Positions 43,096 through 51,272 of a stretch of DNA of 64,000 nt are shown here, piece after piece. Position 1 is the stretch's first letter, and every line of letters starts with the position of its first letter. Where the stretch lies: positions 19,524-83,523 of the forward strand of contig RQAP01000035.1 of assembly GCA_008671135.1 (NCBI GenBank), in the 5' to 3' direction. Below the pieces are notes generated by a model that saw nothing but the letters and a program-made list of their open reading frames with translations, was not told where the DNA came from and searched no databases. Made by a program: the position numbers and the translations under genes. Origin of the DNA: Collinsella aerofaciens. GTDB taxonomy: Bacteria > Actinomycetota > Coriobacteriia > Coriobacteriales > Coriobacteriaceae.

Positions 43096-43133
43096 TAAAA
43101 CGCTCCCCAGGATTCGGTCCCAGGGAGCGAAAA
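43096..43133. terminator. Hairpin between greA and lysS
   Basis: CGCTCCC/GGGAGCG with extra CCAGG/CCTGG-like pairing, flanked by A and T tracts. It is likely a partial terminator within the operon. Confidence 0.55.
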
Positions 43134-43157
43134 CATACCTTTACGCGGGACCGTGGT

Positions 43158-43628
43158 CTAGCGTGCGATCTTGGCGATGGTGTAGACGCGAGTCTTGCCG
43201 GAAGGCGTAACGACCTCGACGGAGTCGCCCTCGCCGTGACCGATGATGGCGTGACCGACCGGAGACTCGTTGGAAATCTTGTGCTCGAGCGAGTTGGTCT
43301 CGGTGGTACCAACGAGCGTGACTTCCATGACCTCGCCGTTGGGATCAATCAGCGAAACGGTGGAACCGATGGAGACGGTCAGATCGCCCGTGGTGGCAGC
43401 AACCTGAGCGTTGGCAAGAATGGCCTGGATCTCGGCGATACGAGCAGCATTCTGGGCCTGCTTGTCCTTGGCGGCATCGTACTCGGAGTTCTCCGAAAGG
43501 TCGCCGAACGCGCGGGCTTCCTTGATGTCCTCGACGATCTCCTTGGCGTAATCGCCCTCACGCCAGGCGAGCTCCTCGACGAGCTTCTGGCGGCCCTCAG
43601 CGGTCAGTACGATCTGGCTTGCGTCCAT
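43158..43628 (-). CDS. greA: Transcription elongation factor GreA
   Basis: This 156-residue factor rescues backtracked RNA polymerase by stimulating transcript cleavage. The N-terminal coiled coil includes ARAFGDLSENSEYDAAKDKQ, with the catalytic acidic tip, and the C-terminal domain has NESPVGHAIIGHGEGDSVEV. The start at 43628 is 8 bases after GGGGAG; the longer in-frame version adds ten unlikely residues. Confidence 0.96.
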   Translation of the reverse strand: MDASQIVLTAEGRQKLVEELAWREGDYAKEIVEDIKEARAFGDLSENSEYDAAKDKQAQNAARIAEIQAILANAQVAATTGDLTVSIGSTVSLIDPNGEVMEVTLVGTTETNSLEHKISNESPVGHAIIGHGEGDSVEVVTPSGKTRVYTIAKIAR

Positions 43629-43673
43629 ACGGATATCTCCCCAACTCTGATCAAACAATCAACTGTCAACAAA

Positions 43674-43709
43674 ACGAAAAAGACCGGCTAGCCTGCGGGC
43701 AAGCCGGTC
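43674..43709 (-). terminator. Terminator after tatA
   Basis: GACCGGCTTG/TAGCCGGTC hairpin followed on the minus strand by TTTTT. Confidence 0.88.
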
Positions 43710-43734
43710 AGGTGCTCACCCCAAAGGGATGGGA

Positions 43735-44010
43735 CTACTCTGCGTCCGCGTCGCTGTCCTCTGCCTGCTTCTTCTTGGCAGCAGCGAGCTTGGCCTCGAG
43801 CTCAGCGATCTCCTTGTCCTCCTCGGACTGCTCGACCACGACCTCCTCGGCCTGCTTGGTCTCGGCCTTATCGTCGCCCTCCATACCCTCGCGGATATTC
43901 TTGACGGTAGAGCCGAGGGACTTGCCGAGCTTCGGCAGGTTCTTGGGCCCGAAGATAATCAGGACAACGACGAGAATAATGATGAGCTCAGGAGCCCTCA
44001 GTCCAAACAT
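43735..44010 (-). CDS. tatA: Sec-independent translocase protein TatA
   Basis: This 91-residue protein has the single N-terminal membrane helix (APELIIILVVVLIIFGPKN), the FGP hinge, and an amphipathic helix (LPKLGKSLGSTVKNIREGM), followed by an acidic, lysine-rich tail. It forms the pore of the Tat system. The start at 44010 follows GGAGG. tatC is not in the window. Confidence 0.92.
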   Translation of the reverse strand: MFGLRAPELIIILVVVLIIFGPKNLPKLGKSLGSTVKNIREGMEGDDKAETKQAEEVVVEQSEEDKEIAELEAKLAAAKKKQAEDSDADAE

Positions 44011-44083
44011 GTAGACCTCCACAATACAGCGAGACAAGCTCGAATGAGTATACCGCGGGTATCGCGGTATCACAACAATAGCT

Positions 44084-44111
44084 AAAAAAAGGGACCGCAA
44101 GAAGCGGTCCC
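44084..44111 (-). terminator. Terminator after tRNA-Pro
   Basis: Perfect GGGACCGC/GCGGTCCC stem with a 5-nt loop, followed on the minus strand by TTTTTTT. Confidence 0.93.
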
Positions 44112-44122
44112 TCCTCATGCTC

Positions 44123-44199
44123 TGGTCGGGTTGACTGGATTTGAACCAGCGACCCCTGCGTCCCGAACGCAGTGCTCTACCAAACTGAGCCACAACCCG
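44123..44199 (-). tRNA. tRNA-Pro (CGG)
   Basis: Acceptor CGGGTTG/CAACCCG, anticodon loop TTCGGGA with anticodon CGG, T arm GGTTCAAATCC and encoded CCA. Confidence 0.96.
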
Positions 44200-44248
44200 T
44201 TAGCTCGACTATAGTAACAAAGATTTCCGTCGTGTGCTAGAGAAATTT

Positions 44249-45145
44249 TTACTTCTTTGGCACTTCGACGCGAACCGTGTTGGGAATGAGCTCCGTCGCG
44301 CAGGCCCACCAGCCTTTTTGCTGGGCAGCGTCCGCAAGCCTTTCGGCCGTGGCGGCGGTGTCGCAAATGGCAAACGAACAGGCGCCCGATCCGCACACAT
44401 CTACAGCAACGGTGCCGTCCTGTTTACGCAGCCAATCGAGAACCGTTTGAATCTGCGGCTCCATCTGTGCGGAAATGACACCCAGGTTGTTATGGATGAG
44501 CGCATATGCCGTCTCGGCATCACCAGCACGCAAGGCAGAAGCTATCGCGCCGGGCTTGTCCGCAGGCACCGGGGCCTCGTCAAAACGTCGATAGGCTTCA
44601 ATTGTCGAAACGCTTGCCTCGCGCGGCTTAACCAGTACGACGGGCGTCGCGGGCAGCGCGGGGTACTCAGTTGCCAGCACGTCTCCCCCACCTACGTAAA
44701 ACGCAGGGCTCGCGTGCAAAAAGAACGGGACGTCGGCACCAATGCCCCGCGCAATGTCATCGAGCGCTGGGTCGGTGCGATCAATGCCCCAGAGCTCCGC
44801 CAAGGCGACAATGACCGCGGCCGCATCCGTCGAGGGGCCGCCCAAGCCGGCGCACAATGGAATGCGTTTCTCAATCGTCACGCAGATGTTTGCCTCGCGA
44901 CCATAATGCTCGGCCATAGCAACCGCAGCCCGATACGCCGTATTCTTTTGCATGGGAAAATCTGATGCTGGAACCGTCTGGACGGTCAGCGCCTGCGCCG
45001 GCGTGACCGTCACGGTATCGGAAAGACCGACGGCCGCCATCAGGGAATCGACCCTGTGGTAGCCGCGGTCATCGCGCTCGGTATGAACCCCCAGGTAGAG
45101 GTTAATCTTTGCCGGCGCGGAAAGAGTCAGGGACCGATCGGTCAC
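44249..45145 (-). CDS. ispE: 4-diphosphocytidyl-2-C-methyl-D-erythritol kinase
   Basis: This 298-residue GHMP kinase phosphorylates CDP-ME in the isoprenoid pathway. It starts with SAPAKINLYLGVH and carries the ATP-binding PLCAGLGGPSTDAAA and the C-terminal CGSGACSF. Together with ispD and ispF in this window it supplies most of the middle of the MEP pathway. It follows veg by 2 bp on the minus strand. Confidence 0.95.
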   Translation of the reverse strand: MTDRSLTLSAPAKINLYLGVHTERDDRGYHRVDSLMAAVGLSDTVTVTPAQALTVQTVPASDFPMQKNTAYRAAVAMAEHYGREANICVTIEKRIPLCAGLGGPSTDAAAVIVALAELWGIDRTDPALDDIARGIGADVPFFLHASPAFYVGGGDVLATEYPALPATPVVLVKPREASVSTIEAYRRFDEAPVPADKPGAIASALRAGDAETAYALIHNNLGVISAQMEPQIQTVLDWLRKQDGTVAVDVCGSGACSFAICDTAATAERLADAAQQKGWWACATELIPNTVRVEVPKK

Positions 45146-45147
45146 CG

Positions 45148-45444
45148 TTAATGCTCCTCGAGCTGATTGCCGAGCGGGGTAAAGATATGCTCGCCGCTCT
45201 CAGGGTCGAACAGCTCGACCTGACCGGTGAGGACATCGATATACTGGTAGGACTGACGCGACTTGCGGCCGCGGCGCTCGTCAACCTCGACGATAAAGAC
45301 GGCGGGGTGGACGCTCTTGATGGTGCCCACGCGCTCGACGACGCGGGTGCGGCCCATGTTGGCCTTAACCTTGACGCGATCGCCCACCATATCGGTCAGC
45401 TTCTCGTGGATGTCGTCGACGTGATTGACTTCCATCTCTTCCAT
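45148..45444 (-). CDS. veg: Veg family protein (DUF1021)
   Basis: This 98-residue protein has an N-terminal helix (VNHVDDIHEKLTDMVGDRV) and an SH3-like beta region (RVKVKANMGRTRVVERVGTI, GRKSRQSYQYIDVLTGQVEL), as in Bacillus Veg, which affects biofilm gene control. The start at 45444 is 8 bases after GGAGG; 45435 is an alternative. In many Gram-positives veg lies directly upstream of ispE, as here. Confidence 0.9.
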   Translation of the reverse strand: MEEMEVNHVDDIHEKLTDMVGDRVKVKANMGRTRVVERVGTIKSVHPAVFIVEVDERRGRKSRQSYQYIDVLTGQVELFDPESGEHIFTPLGNQLEEH

Positions 45445-45599
45445 GAACAGGGCCTCCAGAAGGTGCAATTCAAAAAGGGGATAATACCCCTAAGATAGAC
45501 AAAACTCTAATACTATAGCACCCTGCTGCCGCCATACGCAAGTAGCTAAATTAGCCCCGTCCCAAATACGTACCAGACGACAATCTCGCATGACCAGTT

Positions 45600-45627
45600 G
45601 TTACGCGGTTTGGTAAAACCGCGTAAC
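45600..45627 (-). terminator. Hairpin directly after dtd (GTTACGCGGTT type)
   Basis: A perfect 12-bp stem touches the dtd stop codon. Its first 11 arm bases match those after lysS at 41084. Confidence 0.65.
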
Positions 45628-46074
45628 CTAAAGGTTGTCGGTGTCCAGGACGATGGTGAATGGACCGTCGTTGACCAAGTCGACTTTCATATCGGCGCCG
45701 AAGATGCCATGTGCTACGTGTTCGACATCTTGACGAACAAGCGTCAGGAAGTACTCGTAGAGCTCGTTGGCGACATCGGGGGCGCCGGCATCCGTAAACG
45801 ATGGGCGGCGACCGTGGCGGCAGTCGGCGAACAGCGTGAACTGCGACACCACGAGCACCTCGCCGTCGACATCGGCAAGCGCCAAGTTGGTCTTGCCGTT
45901 CTCGTCCTCGTTAATGCGCAAGCCCCGGAGCTTGCCCCACAGCTTGTCGGCCTCGGCACGCGTATCGTCATGGCCCACACCCAGCAGCACCAGGTAGCCG
46001 CGCCCAATTTTGCCCACGCACTCACCGTCGACCGTCACGCCGGCGTTGAGCACGCGCTGCACTACCGCACGCAC
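45628..46074 (-). CDS. dtd: D-aminoacyl-tRNA deacylase
   Basis: This 148-residue proofreading enzyme removes D-amino acids (and achiral glycine) from tRNA. The catalytic motif SQFTLFAD and the C-terminal cross-subunit NDGPFTI are both present. It is the last gene of the murE-HAD-murI-rph-rdgB-dtd series and lies 3 bp after rdgB. Confidence 0.95.
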   Translation of the reverse strand: MRAVVQRVLNAGVTVDGECVGKIGRGYLVLLGVGHDDTRAEADKLWGKLRGLRINEDENGKTNLALADVDGEVLVVSQFTLFADCRHGRRPSFTDAGAPDVANELYEYFLTLVRQDVEHVAHGIFGADMKVDLVNDGPFTIVLDTDNL

Positions 46075-46077
46075 GGC

Positions 46078-46719
46078 CTACTCCTCGCCCGTCAGTTTGG
46101 CGGATAGGTGCTCGAGCGCATGGAATCGATGGCTGATGGCGTTCTTCTCGTCCGCCGTCAGCTCGGCCATGGTCTTGCCCGGCGTGTCGACCGGCAGGAA
46201 CAGCGGGTCGTAGCCAAAGCCGTGATCGCCGCGACCCTCGTGTGCGATAACGCCCTCGCAGGCGCCCTCACCATAGGTGACCAAACCATCCGTGTCGATG
46301 AGCGCGACGACACTCATAAAACGCGCGGTGCGATCCTCGTCTGCCACGCCTTCCAAGTTAACGAGCAGCTTGGCGTTGTTGGCGGCATCGTCGCCGTGAA
46401 CGCCCGCGTAGCGCGCGCTATACACACCGGGCTCACCGTCCAGCGCGTCGACGACCAAGCCCGAATCATCGGCAATGGCCATAAGGCCCGTCTCCTCGAC
46501 CGCAGCCTGCGCCTTGATGATGGCGTTCTCCAAAAACGTCGTGCCGTTTTCCTCGGGGTCCTCAAAATCGCCCAGCTGGCCGAGCGCCACAAAGCGCACC
46601 TCGGGCATGACCTTGCCCAAAATGGCCTCGATCTCGGTGAGCTTATGGGCGTTGCCCGTTGCCACGACGATGGTCGCCGCCGGGTCGAGGGTGTCGATGT
46701 CAATCTTCTCAAGTGCCAT
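46078..46719 (-). CDS. rdgB: dITP/XTP pyrophosphatase (RdgB/HAM1)
   Basis: This 213-residue housecleaning phosphatase hydrolyses dITP and XTP. It has IVVATGNAHKLTEIEAIL at the N-terminus, the catalytic ADDSGLVVDALDG, GVYSARYAG, and the C-terminal GHGFGYDPLF-like sequence (GDHGFGYDPLF). The usual rph-rdgB pairing is kept, though a 39-nt hairpin repeat sits between them. Confidence 0.95.
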   Translation of the reverse strand: MALEKIDIDTLDPAATIVVATGNAHKLTEIEAILGKVMPEVRFVALGQLGDFEDPEENGTTFLENAIIKAQAAVEETGLMAIADDSGLVVDALDGEPGVYSARYAGVHGDDAANNAKLLVNLEGVADEDRTARFMSVVALIDTDGLVTYGEGACEGVIAHEGRGDHGFGYDPLFLPVDTPGKTMAELTADEKNAISHRFHALEHLSAKLTGEE

Positions 46720-46825
46720 GACTGGCCTCCTTGTCTCTATATCAATACCGCGCCGAGGGCAACGAGGGACTCCGCCTCTCCCCTCTCAATCAACGGCAGT
46801 CTTGTGTCCAGACGTCTCCACAGGT

Positions 46826-46864
46826 AAAACCTACCAAAATAAACCTGTCCCTTTTTGGCAGGTT
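46826..46864 (-). repeat. 39-nt hairpin repeat, copy 2 (GGGACAG family)
   Basis: The exact reverse complement of 7320-7358. On the minus strand it starts at the rph stop codon, the same position relative to a gene as copy 1. Confidence 0.9.
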
Positions 46865-47588
46865 AGGCGAGGGCTTGGCGCGGAAGCTCGATGAGCTCGG
46901 CGACACCCTTGTCGCCCAGGTCAAGCAGGGCGTTGAGGCGTTTGCGGTCGAAGGGCGCCTGCTCGCCGGTGCCCTGGAGCTCGATCATCTCACCGGTATC
47001 GGTGGCGACGAGGTTCATGTCGACCTCGGCATGACTGTCCTCGGAATAATCGAGGTCAAGCAGCGTATTGCCGTCGACAACGCCCATGGAGATGGCAGCC
47101 ACCTGACCGATAAGCGGGATGCGCTCGATCTTGCCCGCCTCGACCCACATGGCGAGGGCGTCGTGCAGTGCCACCCAGGCGCCGGTGATGCTCGCTGTAC
47201 GCGTGCCGCCATCGGCCTGAATCACATCGCAGTCAACGGTGACGGTGTACTCGCCGAGCGCCTTCATGTTGACGACGGTACGCAGGCTGCGGCCAATGAG
47301 GCGCTCGATCTCCATGGAGCGACCCTTGCGGTTGGCGTGCTCGCGCTTGCAGCGCTTGCCGGTCGACGCCGGCAGCATGGCGTATTCCGCGGTCACCCAG
47401 CCGGCCTTAGCTCCCTTTCGCCAGCCCGGCACGCCCTCCTCGATAGTGGCGGCGCACAGCACGCGCGTGTCACCGAACTCGGCCAAACACGAGCCGTGGG
47501 CGTGCTTCATGACGCCACGAGTGAGCTTAACGGGGCGCAACTCGTTGGCGGCGCGACCGTTGGCGCGGTTGACCTGCATGTACTCCAT
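46863..47588 (-). CDS. rph: Ribonuclease PH
   Basis: This 241-residue phosphorolytic 3'-5' exonuclease trims tRNA precursors. Conserved pieces include HAHGSCLAEFGDTRVLCAAT-like phosphate-binding residues, GWVTAEYAMLPAST, and the LIGRSLRTVV, DCDVIQADGGTRTASITGA and DLDYSEDSHAEVDMN motifs. AAAGGA precedes the ATG by 7 bases. It starts 55 bp downstream of murI. Confidence 0.97.
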   Translation of the reverse strand: MEYMQVNRANGRAANELRPVKLTRGVMKHAHGSCLAEFGDTRVLCAATIEEGVPGWRKGAKAGWVTAEYAMLPASTGKRCKREHANRKGRSMEIERLIGRSLRTVVNMKALGEYTVTVDCDVIQADGGTRTASITGAWVALHDALAMWVEAGKIERIPLIGQVAAISMGVVDGNTLLDLDYSEDSHAEVDMNLVATDTGEMIELQGTGEQAPFDRKRLNALLDLGDKGVAELIELPRQALA

Positions 47589-47642
47589 AGAAATATCCTT
47601 TCGGCAAAAGATGTGGCGAAAGCTTTGGCGGCTGCCTTACAT

Positions 47643-48527
47643 CTATTGCAGCTCATCGATATCGATGTGTTCGATGCTCTTGAGCGGCTGACCAAAGATA
47701 AAGCTGCCCGCCACCGCAAACTCGGCAATGTTATCGGCCGTCGTGGCAAAACGATGCTGCGGCTCGGCGGCGTCGCCCGCCAGCTGCTCGCGGCGCGTGA
47801 GGATATCGGTCAGCTCGCGTGTGGTCTCCTCGGCGGAACTCACGACGCGCACCCCAGGCCCCAGCGCATGGCGGATAGGTCCCACCAACAGCGGAAAATG
47901 CGTACAGCCAAGCACCACGGTATCGATACCGTGGTCGCGCAGCGGCTCAACCGTGGCACCCACCAGCGCACGCACGGCAGGCGTATCGAAGATGTCCTCG
48001 TTCTCAAGCCACTGTTCCTGCAGATGTGCACCCGAGGCGAGCTCGTGTTCGACAACCTCGACAAAGCTCGAGGCAGGACAGCCGTATACATCGACGCCGG
48101 CATCCAGGTCCTGAATGGCGCGCGTGTAGGCGCCCGAGCGAATGGTGAGGTTGGTGGCGAGCACGCCCACGCGACGCGTACGCGTGCTGTTGATTGCCGC
48201 ACGGGCACCCGGCGCGATCACGCCGATCACGGGAACGTCGAGCACCTGCTGGGCCAGACGCAAGGCCGCAGCGGTCGCCGTGTTGCAGGCGATGACCATA
48301 ATCTTGACGTCGTGCTTCGAAAGCCAACGACCCGCCTGCAACGCAAACGAGCGCACCTCATCCTCGGTGCGGGTGCCGTAGGGACAGCGCTTGGTGTCGC
48401 CAAAGTAGTAGACGGACTCGTGCGGCAGCGCCGTCGCAATCGCGCGCGCAACCGTCAGACCGCCCAAACCAGAATCGAACACGCCAATCGGGCGCGTGTC
48501 GCCTGCCGGATTCTCGATATCGGACAT
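47643..48527 (-). CDS. murI: Glutamate racemase
   Basis: This 294-residue enzyme supplies D-glutamate for peptidoglycan. It has GVFDSGLGGLTVARA, the first catalytic cysteine in VIACNTATAAA, and the second in VLGCTHFPLL. It lies in a cell-wall context with murE upstream in the same series. Confidence 0.96.
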   Translation of the reverse strand: MSDIENPAGDTRPIGVFDSGLGGLTVARAIATALPHESVYYFGDTKRCPYGTRTEDEVRSFALQAGRWLSKHDVKIMVIACNTATAAALRLAQQVLDVPVIGVIAPGARAAINSTRTRRVGVLATNLTIRSGAYTRAIQDLDAGVDVYGCPASSFVEVVEHELASGAHLQEQWLENEDIFDTPAVRALVGATVEPLRDHGIDTVVLGCTHFPLLVGPIRHALGPGVRVVSSAEETTRELTDILTRREQLAGDAAEPQHRFATTADNIAEFAVAGSFIFGQPLKSIEHIDIDELQ

Positions 48528-48578
48528 TACCTCACCAGTCTCTCTCGAAAAGACATGTCCAAGTGCGGCGGCGGCGCG

Positions 48579-49490
48579 CTACGAACGCGCCGCGACCAGC
48601 AGCTCTGCCGTCGCCGCCCAACCGTCGACAATTTTGCCGCGCGTAACGAAAGCGTTCTCGCAGGCAGCCAGGAACTCGGGCGCGCCGGCGCTCGTCAGGC
48701 CATTCTCGACCAGGCAGAACGTGCCCACGTGATCGGCCATGTAGAAGTCGGACTCGGAATCGCCGAGCGCCAACGTCTCCTCGCGCTCGATCCCCAGGTG
48801 CTCGCAGAAGTGCGCAATGGCGACGCCCTTGTTGAGGCCCGCGGGGTTGATGTTGAATGCGCGACCGTCCTCGACGCGATCGAGCTCGAGCGTCGTCGGC
48901 TTGGACAGGTGAGTCAGATGGCCGTTGCAAGCCCAGATCAGACCGCAGCCGGCCTCGTCCAGGATGGCCTGAACCTCATCGTCGGGTACATCGCCGCGCA
49001 TGCCGACGGTGACCTCACGGTACTTGTAGCCGGTCGACATGTCGTTGTGATACTCGATCTTGTGCGGCCAGCGGGCAAGGATCTTCTCGCACACGCCGGT
49101 CTGCTCGATCACCTGGTGCGGAGTAAGGCCGCAGACGGGGTCGTAAGGCATGTCGCCGGTCAGATACTCCCAATCGTTGGCCTTGAGGTCGTACATAACC
49201 AGGCCGCCCATCTCACCAATGTAGGAGTTGAGGCCGAGCACGCGCGCGTCCTCGTGGATCATGGTACGGTTGCGGCCCGAGGTGGGAACCACCTGAATGC
49301 CAGCACGAGCGAGCGCCACGACGGCCTCGACGAGTTTGGTCGAGGGGTTGCCGTCGTTGTCGCGCAGCACGCACGAGCCGGGTGCGAGCATCGTGGCATC
49401 CAGGTCGGTAAAGACGTACTTGACCTTGGCCAAGCGCTCGCGCATCTCGCCCGAAAGCTCAGCGACGGTCGGCAGGGTATTGTGGGACAT
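48579..49490 (-). CDS. Cof-type HAD-IIB phosphatase
   Basis: This 303-residue HAD hydrolase has motif 1 FTDLDATML, motif 2 PTSGRN, a C2 cap in the middle, and motif 3/4 KGVAIAHFCEHLGI and LALGDSESDFYM. By family it dephosphorylates small sugar phosphates or cofactors; the substrate is unknown. The start at 49490 (MSHNTLP) follows GGAG; a longer version adds 14 residues. It lies between murE and murI. Confidence 0.88.
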   Translation of the reverse strand: MSHNTLPTVAELSGEMRERLAKVKYVFTDLDATMLAPGSCVLRDNDGNPSTKLVEAVVALARAGIQVVPTSGRNRTMIHEDARVLGLNSYIGEMGGLVMYDLKANDWEYLTGDMPYDPVCGLTPHQVIEQTGVCEKILARWPHKIEYHNDMSTGYKYREVTVGMRGDVPDDEVQAILDEAGCGLIWACNGHLTHLSKPTTLELDRVEDGRAFNINPAGLNKGVAIAHFCEHLGIEREETLALGDSESDFYMADHVGTFCLVENGLTSAGAPEFLAACENAFVTRGKIVDGWAATAELLVAARS

Positions 49491-49597
49491 GGTTACTCCG
49501 TTTACGTAGAAGGGTTTGGACTTGGACGGCATGTTTTGATTGAGGGAACACGCTTATGGCGACAGCGCACTCAGGGCGCCGCCGCCATCATGGTTCA

Positions 49598-51160
49598 TTA
49601 GTCAAACTGGGTAACATCGATTAGGCGATTGGCCAGCGAAAGGTCGCTCTCGATGGGCACGAACTCGTCGCCCACGTGCATGAGCTCCTCGTCACCCTTT
49701 GCCAGCAGCAAGACAATGGTGGGAGCATCGGGGTTGACGTACTCCTCGCGCGCCGCCTTGAACGCCGCATGCACGGCAGCTTCGCGGTCGAGGATGATCT
49801 TGTTCGGCGTATCGTCGGGAACATGCTCGGCAAGCTCGCGACAGACCTTCATCGGGTCTTCGTGAGCTGGATCCTCGTTGGCAAAGATCATCAGGTCGGA
49901 ATACGGTGCGGCCTCGCGTGGCAATTGCTCGCGGCGCTCCTGAGCCTTGCCGCCGGCGGCGCCAAACAGCGCAATGACGGGGCTGGCGGGAAACGCGCGC
50001 TTGACCGACGAGAAAAGCGAACGGAACGAAAGCTGGTTGTGTGCATAGTCAACGACGCAGATCACGCGGCCGTCCTTCGACTCCACGACCTCCATGCGGC
50101 CCGGCACACGCAGTTCGGAGAGGCCCTTCTTGATAGCCTCGATACCGATGCCGATCTCGCGCGCAGCGGCGATAGCGACCAGCGCGTTTTCCACGTTAAA
50201 GTCGCCCGCGATACCCAGCAGGACCTTCTCCCCCGCCTCGGGCTCGTCGGCGCTCATGCCGTGCAAGTTGAACTCGATGTTAAAGCCGAGCATGCGGACA
50301 TCGCTCGCCCACAGGCTTGCCTCGGGATGCTCGACGCCAACGGTCACCAAGCGCTCGGCCGTCGACGCTGCCTCCAGCACACGGTCGACCTCTTCGGTGC
50401 CCAGATTCACCACGGCGGTCTTTGCCTGGTCAAAGATCCTGAGTTTGCTCTCAAAATAATCCTCGAAGGTCGGGTGCTCGATCGGCGAGATGTGGTCGCG
50501 GCCGATGTTGAGGAAGCACGCCACGTCAAACGGCAGATTCTCGACGCGTTGGTACTTGAGCGCCTGGCTCGAGACCTCCATGACCATGGACTGGCGACCG
50601 GACATGCGGCAGTTGGCGATATGGCGCCAGACCTCGGGGGCCTCGGGCGTAGTATTGGTGCTCTCGTAGCACTCGATGCCATCGTCGGTACTCACCGAGC
50701 CGATCATGCCGCAGGACTCGCCCGCCGCTTTGATGATGGACTGGAGCATAAAAGCGGCCGTGGTCTTTCCCTTGGTGCCGGTGATGCCCACGATCTTGAC
50801 GTCGTGGTCGGGACGGTCGTAGACCTCCGGCGGCAACAGGGCCATGGCCGTGCGAACACTATCAACAACCAGCATCGCAGCACCGCTCTCCTTCGCCAGC
50901 GGCTCCAGAGACTCGACCAGCGACTCCTCGCACACAAATGCGACGGCGCCCGCATCGAGCGCCATGCTCAAAAACGCGGGCTTAAAGGCAGCACCTTTGC
51001 AAAAGAATACGTCACCTGCCGAGACCGCGCGCGAATCAAACGAGCAGCCGGTCACGGCACGCTCGTCAACCTGCTCTGATGCGCGCAGCTCGCCGCACAC
51101 ATCGAGAAGCTTGGCAAGCGTATCGACCGTGGTCACGGTCGCGGAATCCGAATGGTGCAT
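49598..51160 (-). CDS. murE: UDP-MurNAc-tripeptide synthetase (MurE)
   Basis: This 520-residue Mur ligase adds the third amino acid to the peptidoglycan stem. It has the N-terminal UDP-binding part with FDSRAVSAGDVFFCKG, the ATP-binding ITGTKGKTTAAFML, NTTPEAPEV, ASSQALKYQRVENL-like sequence, and the C-terminal RPGRME-like VPGRMEVV. At the diamino-acid recognition site it reads NEDPAHEDP instead of the DNPR of meso-DAP enzymes, so it more likely uses another diamino acid such as lysine or ornithine. Confidence 0.9.
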   Translation of the reverse strand: MHHSDSATVTTVDTLAKLLDVCGELRASEQVDERAVTGCSFDSRAVSAGDVFFCKGAAFKPAFLSMALDAGAVAFVCEESLVESLEPLAKESGAAMLVVDSVRTAMALLPPEVYDRPDHDVKIVGITGTKGKTTAAFMLQSIIKAAGESCGMIGSVSTDDGIECYESTNTTPEAPEVWRHIANCRMSGRQSMVMEVSSQALKYQRVENLPFDVACFLNIGRDHISPIEHPTFEDYFESKLRIFDQAKTAVVNLGTEEVDRVLEAASTAERLVTVGVEHPEASLWASDVRMLGFNIEFNLHGMSADEPEAGEKVLLGIAGDFNVENALVAIAAAREIGIGIEAIKKGLSELRVPGRMEVVESKDGRVICVVDYAHNQLSFRSLFSSVKRAFPASPVIALFGAAGGKAQERREQLPREAAPYSDLMIFANEDPAHEDPMKVCRELAEHVPDDTPNKIILDREAAVHAAFKAAREEYVNPDAPTIVLLLAKGDEELMHVGDEFVPIESDLSLANRLIDVTQFD

Positions 51161-51221
51161 CTTTCACCTTTCTCAGCCATTTGGCAGGGACGGTTTTCAT
51201 AGTAACTGAAACGTGCTCGCG

Positions 51222-51247
51222 CAAAAACGGCTCCCGGAGGAGCCGTT
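51222..51247 (-). terminator. Terminator after asnB
   Basis: AACGGCTCC/GGAGCCGTT stem with a 4-nt loop, followed by TTTTT on the minus strand. Confidence 0.9.
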
Positions 51248-51272
51248 ACGCGCAGGCATTCGTAGGCCGAGA

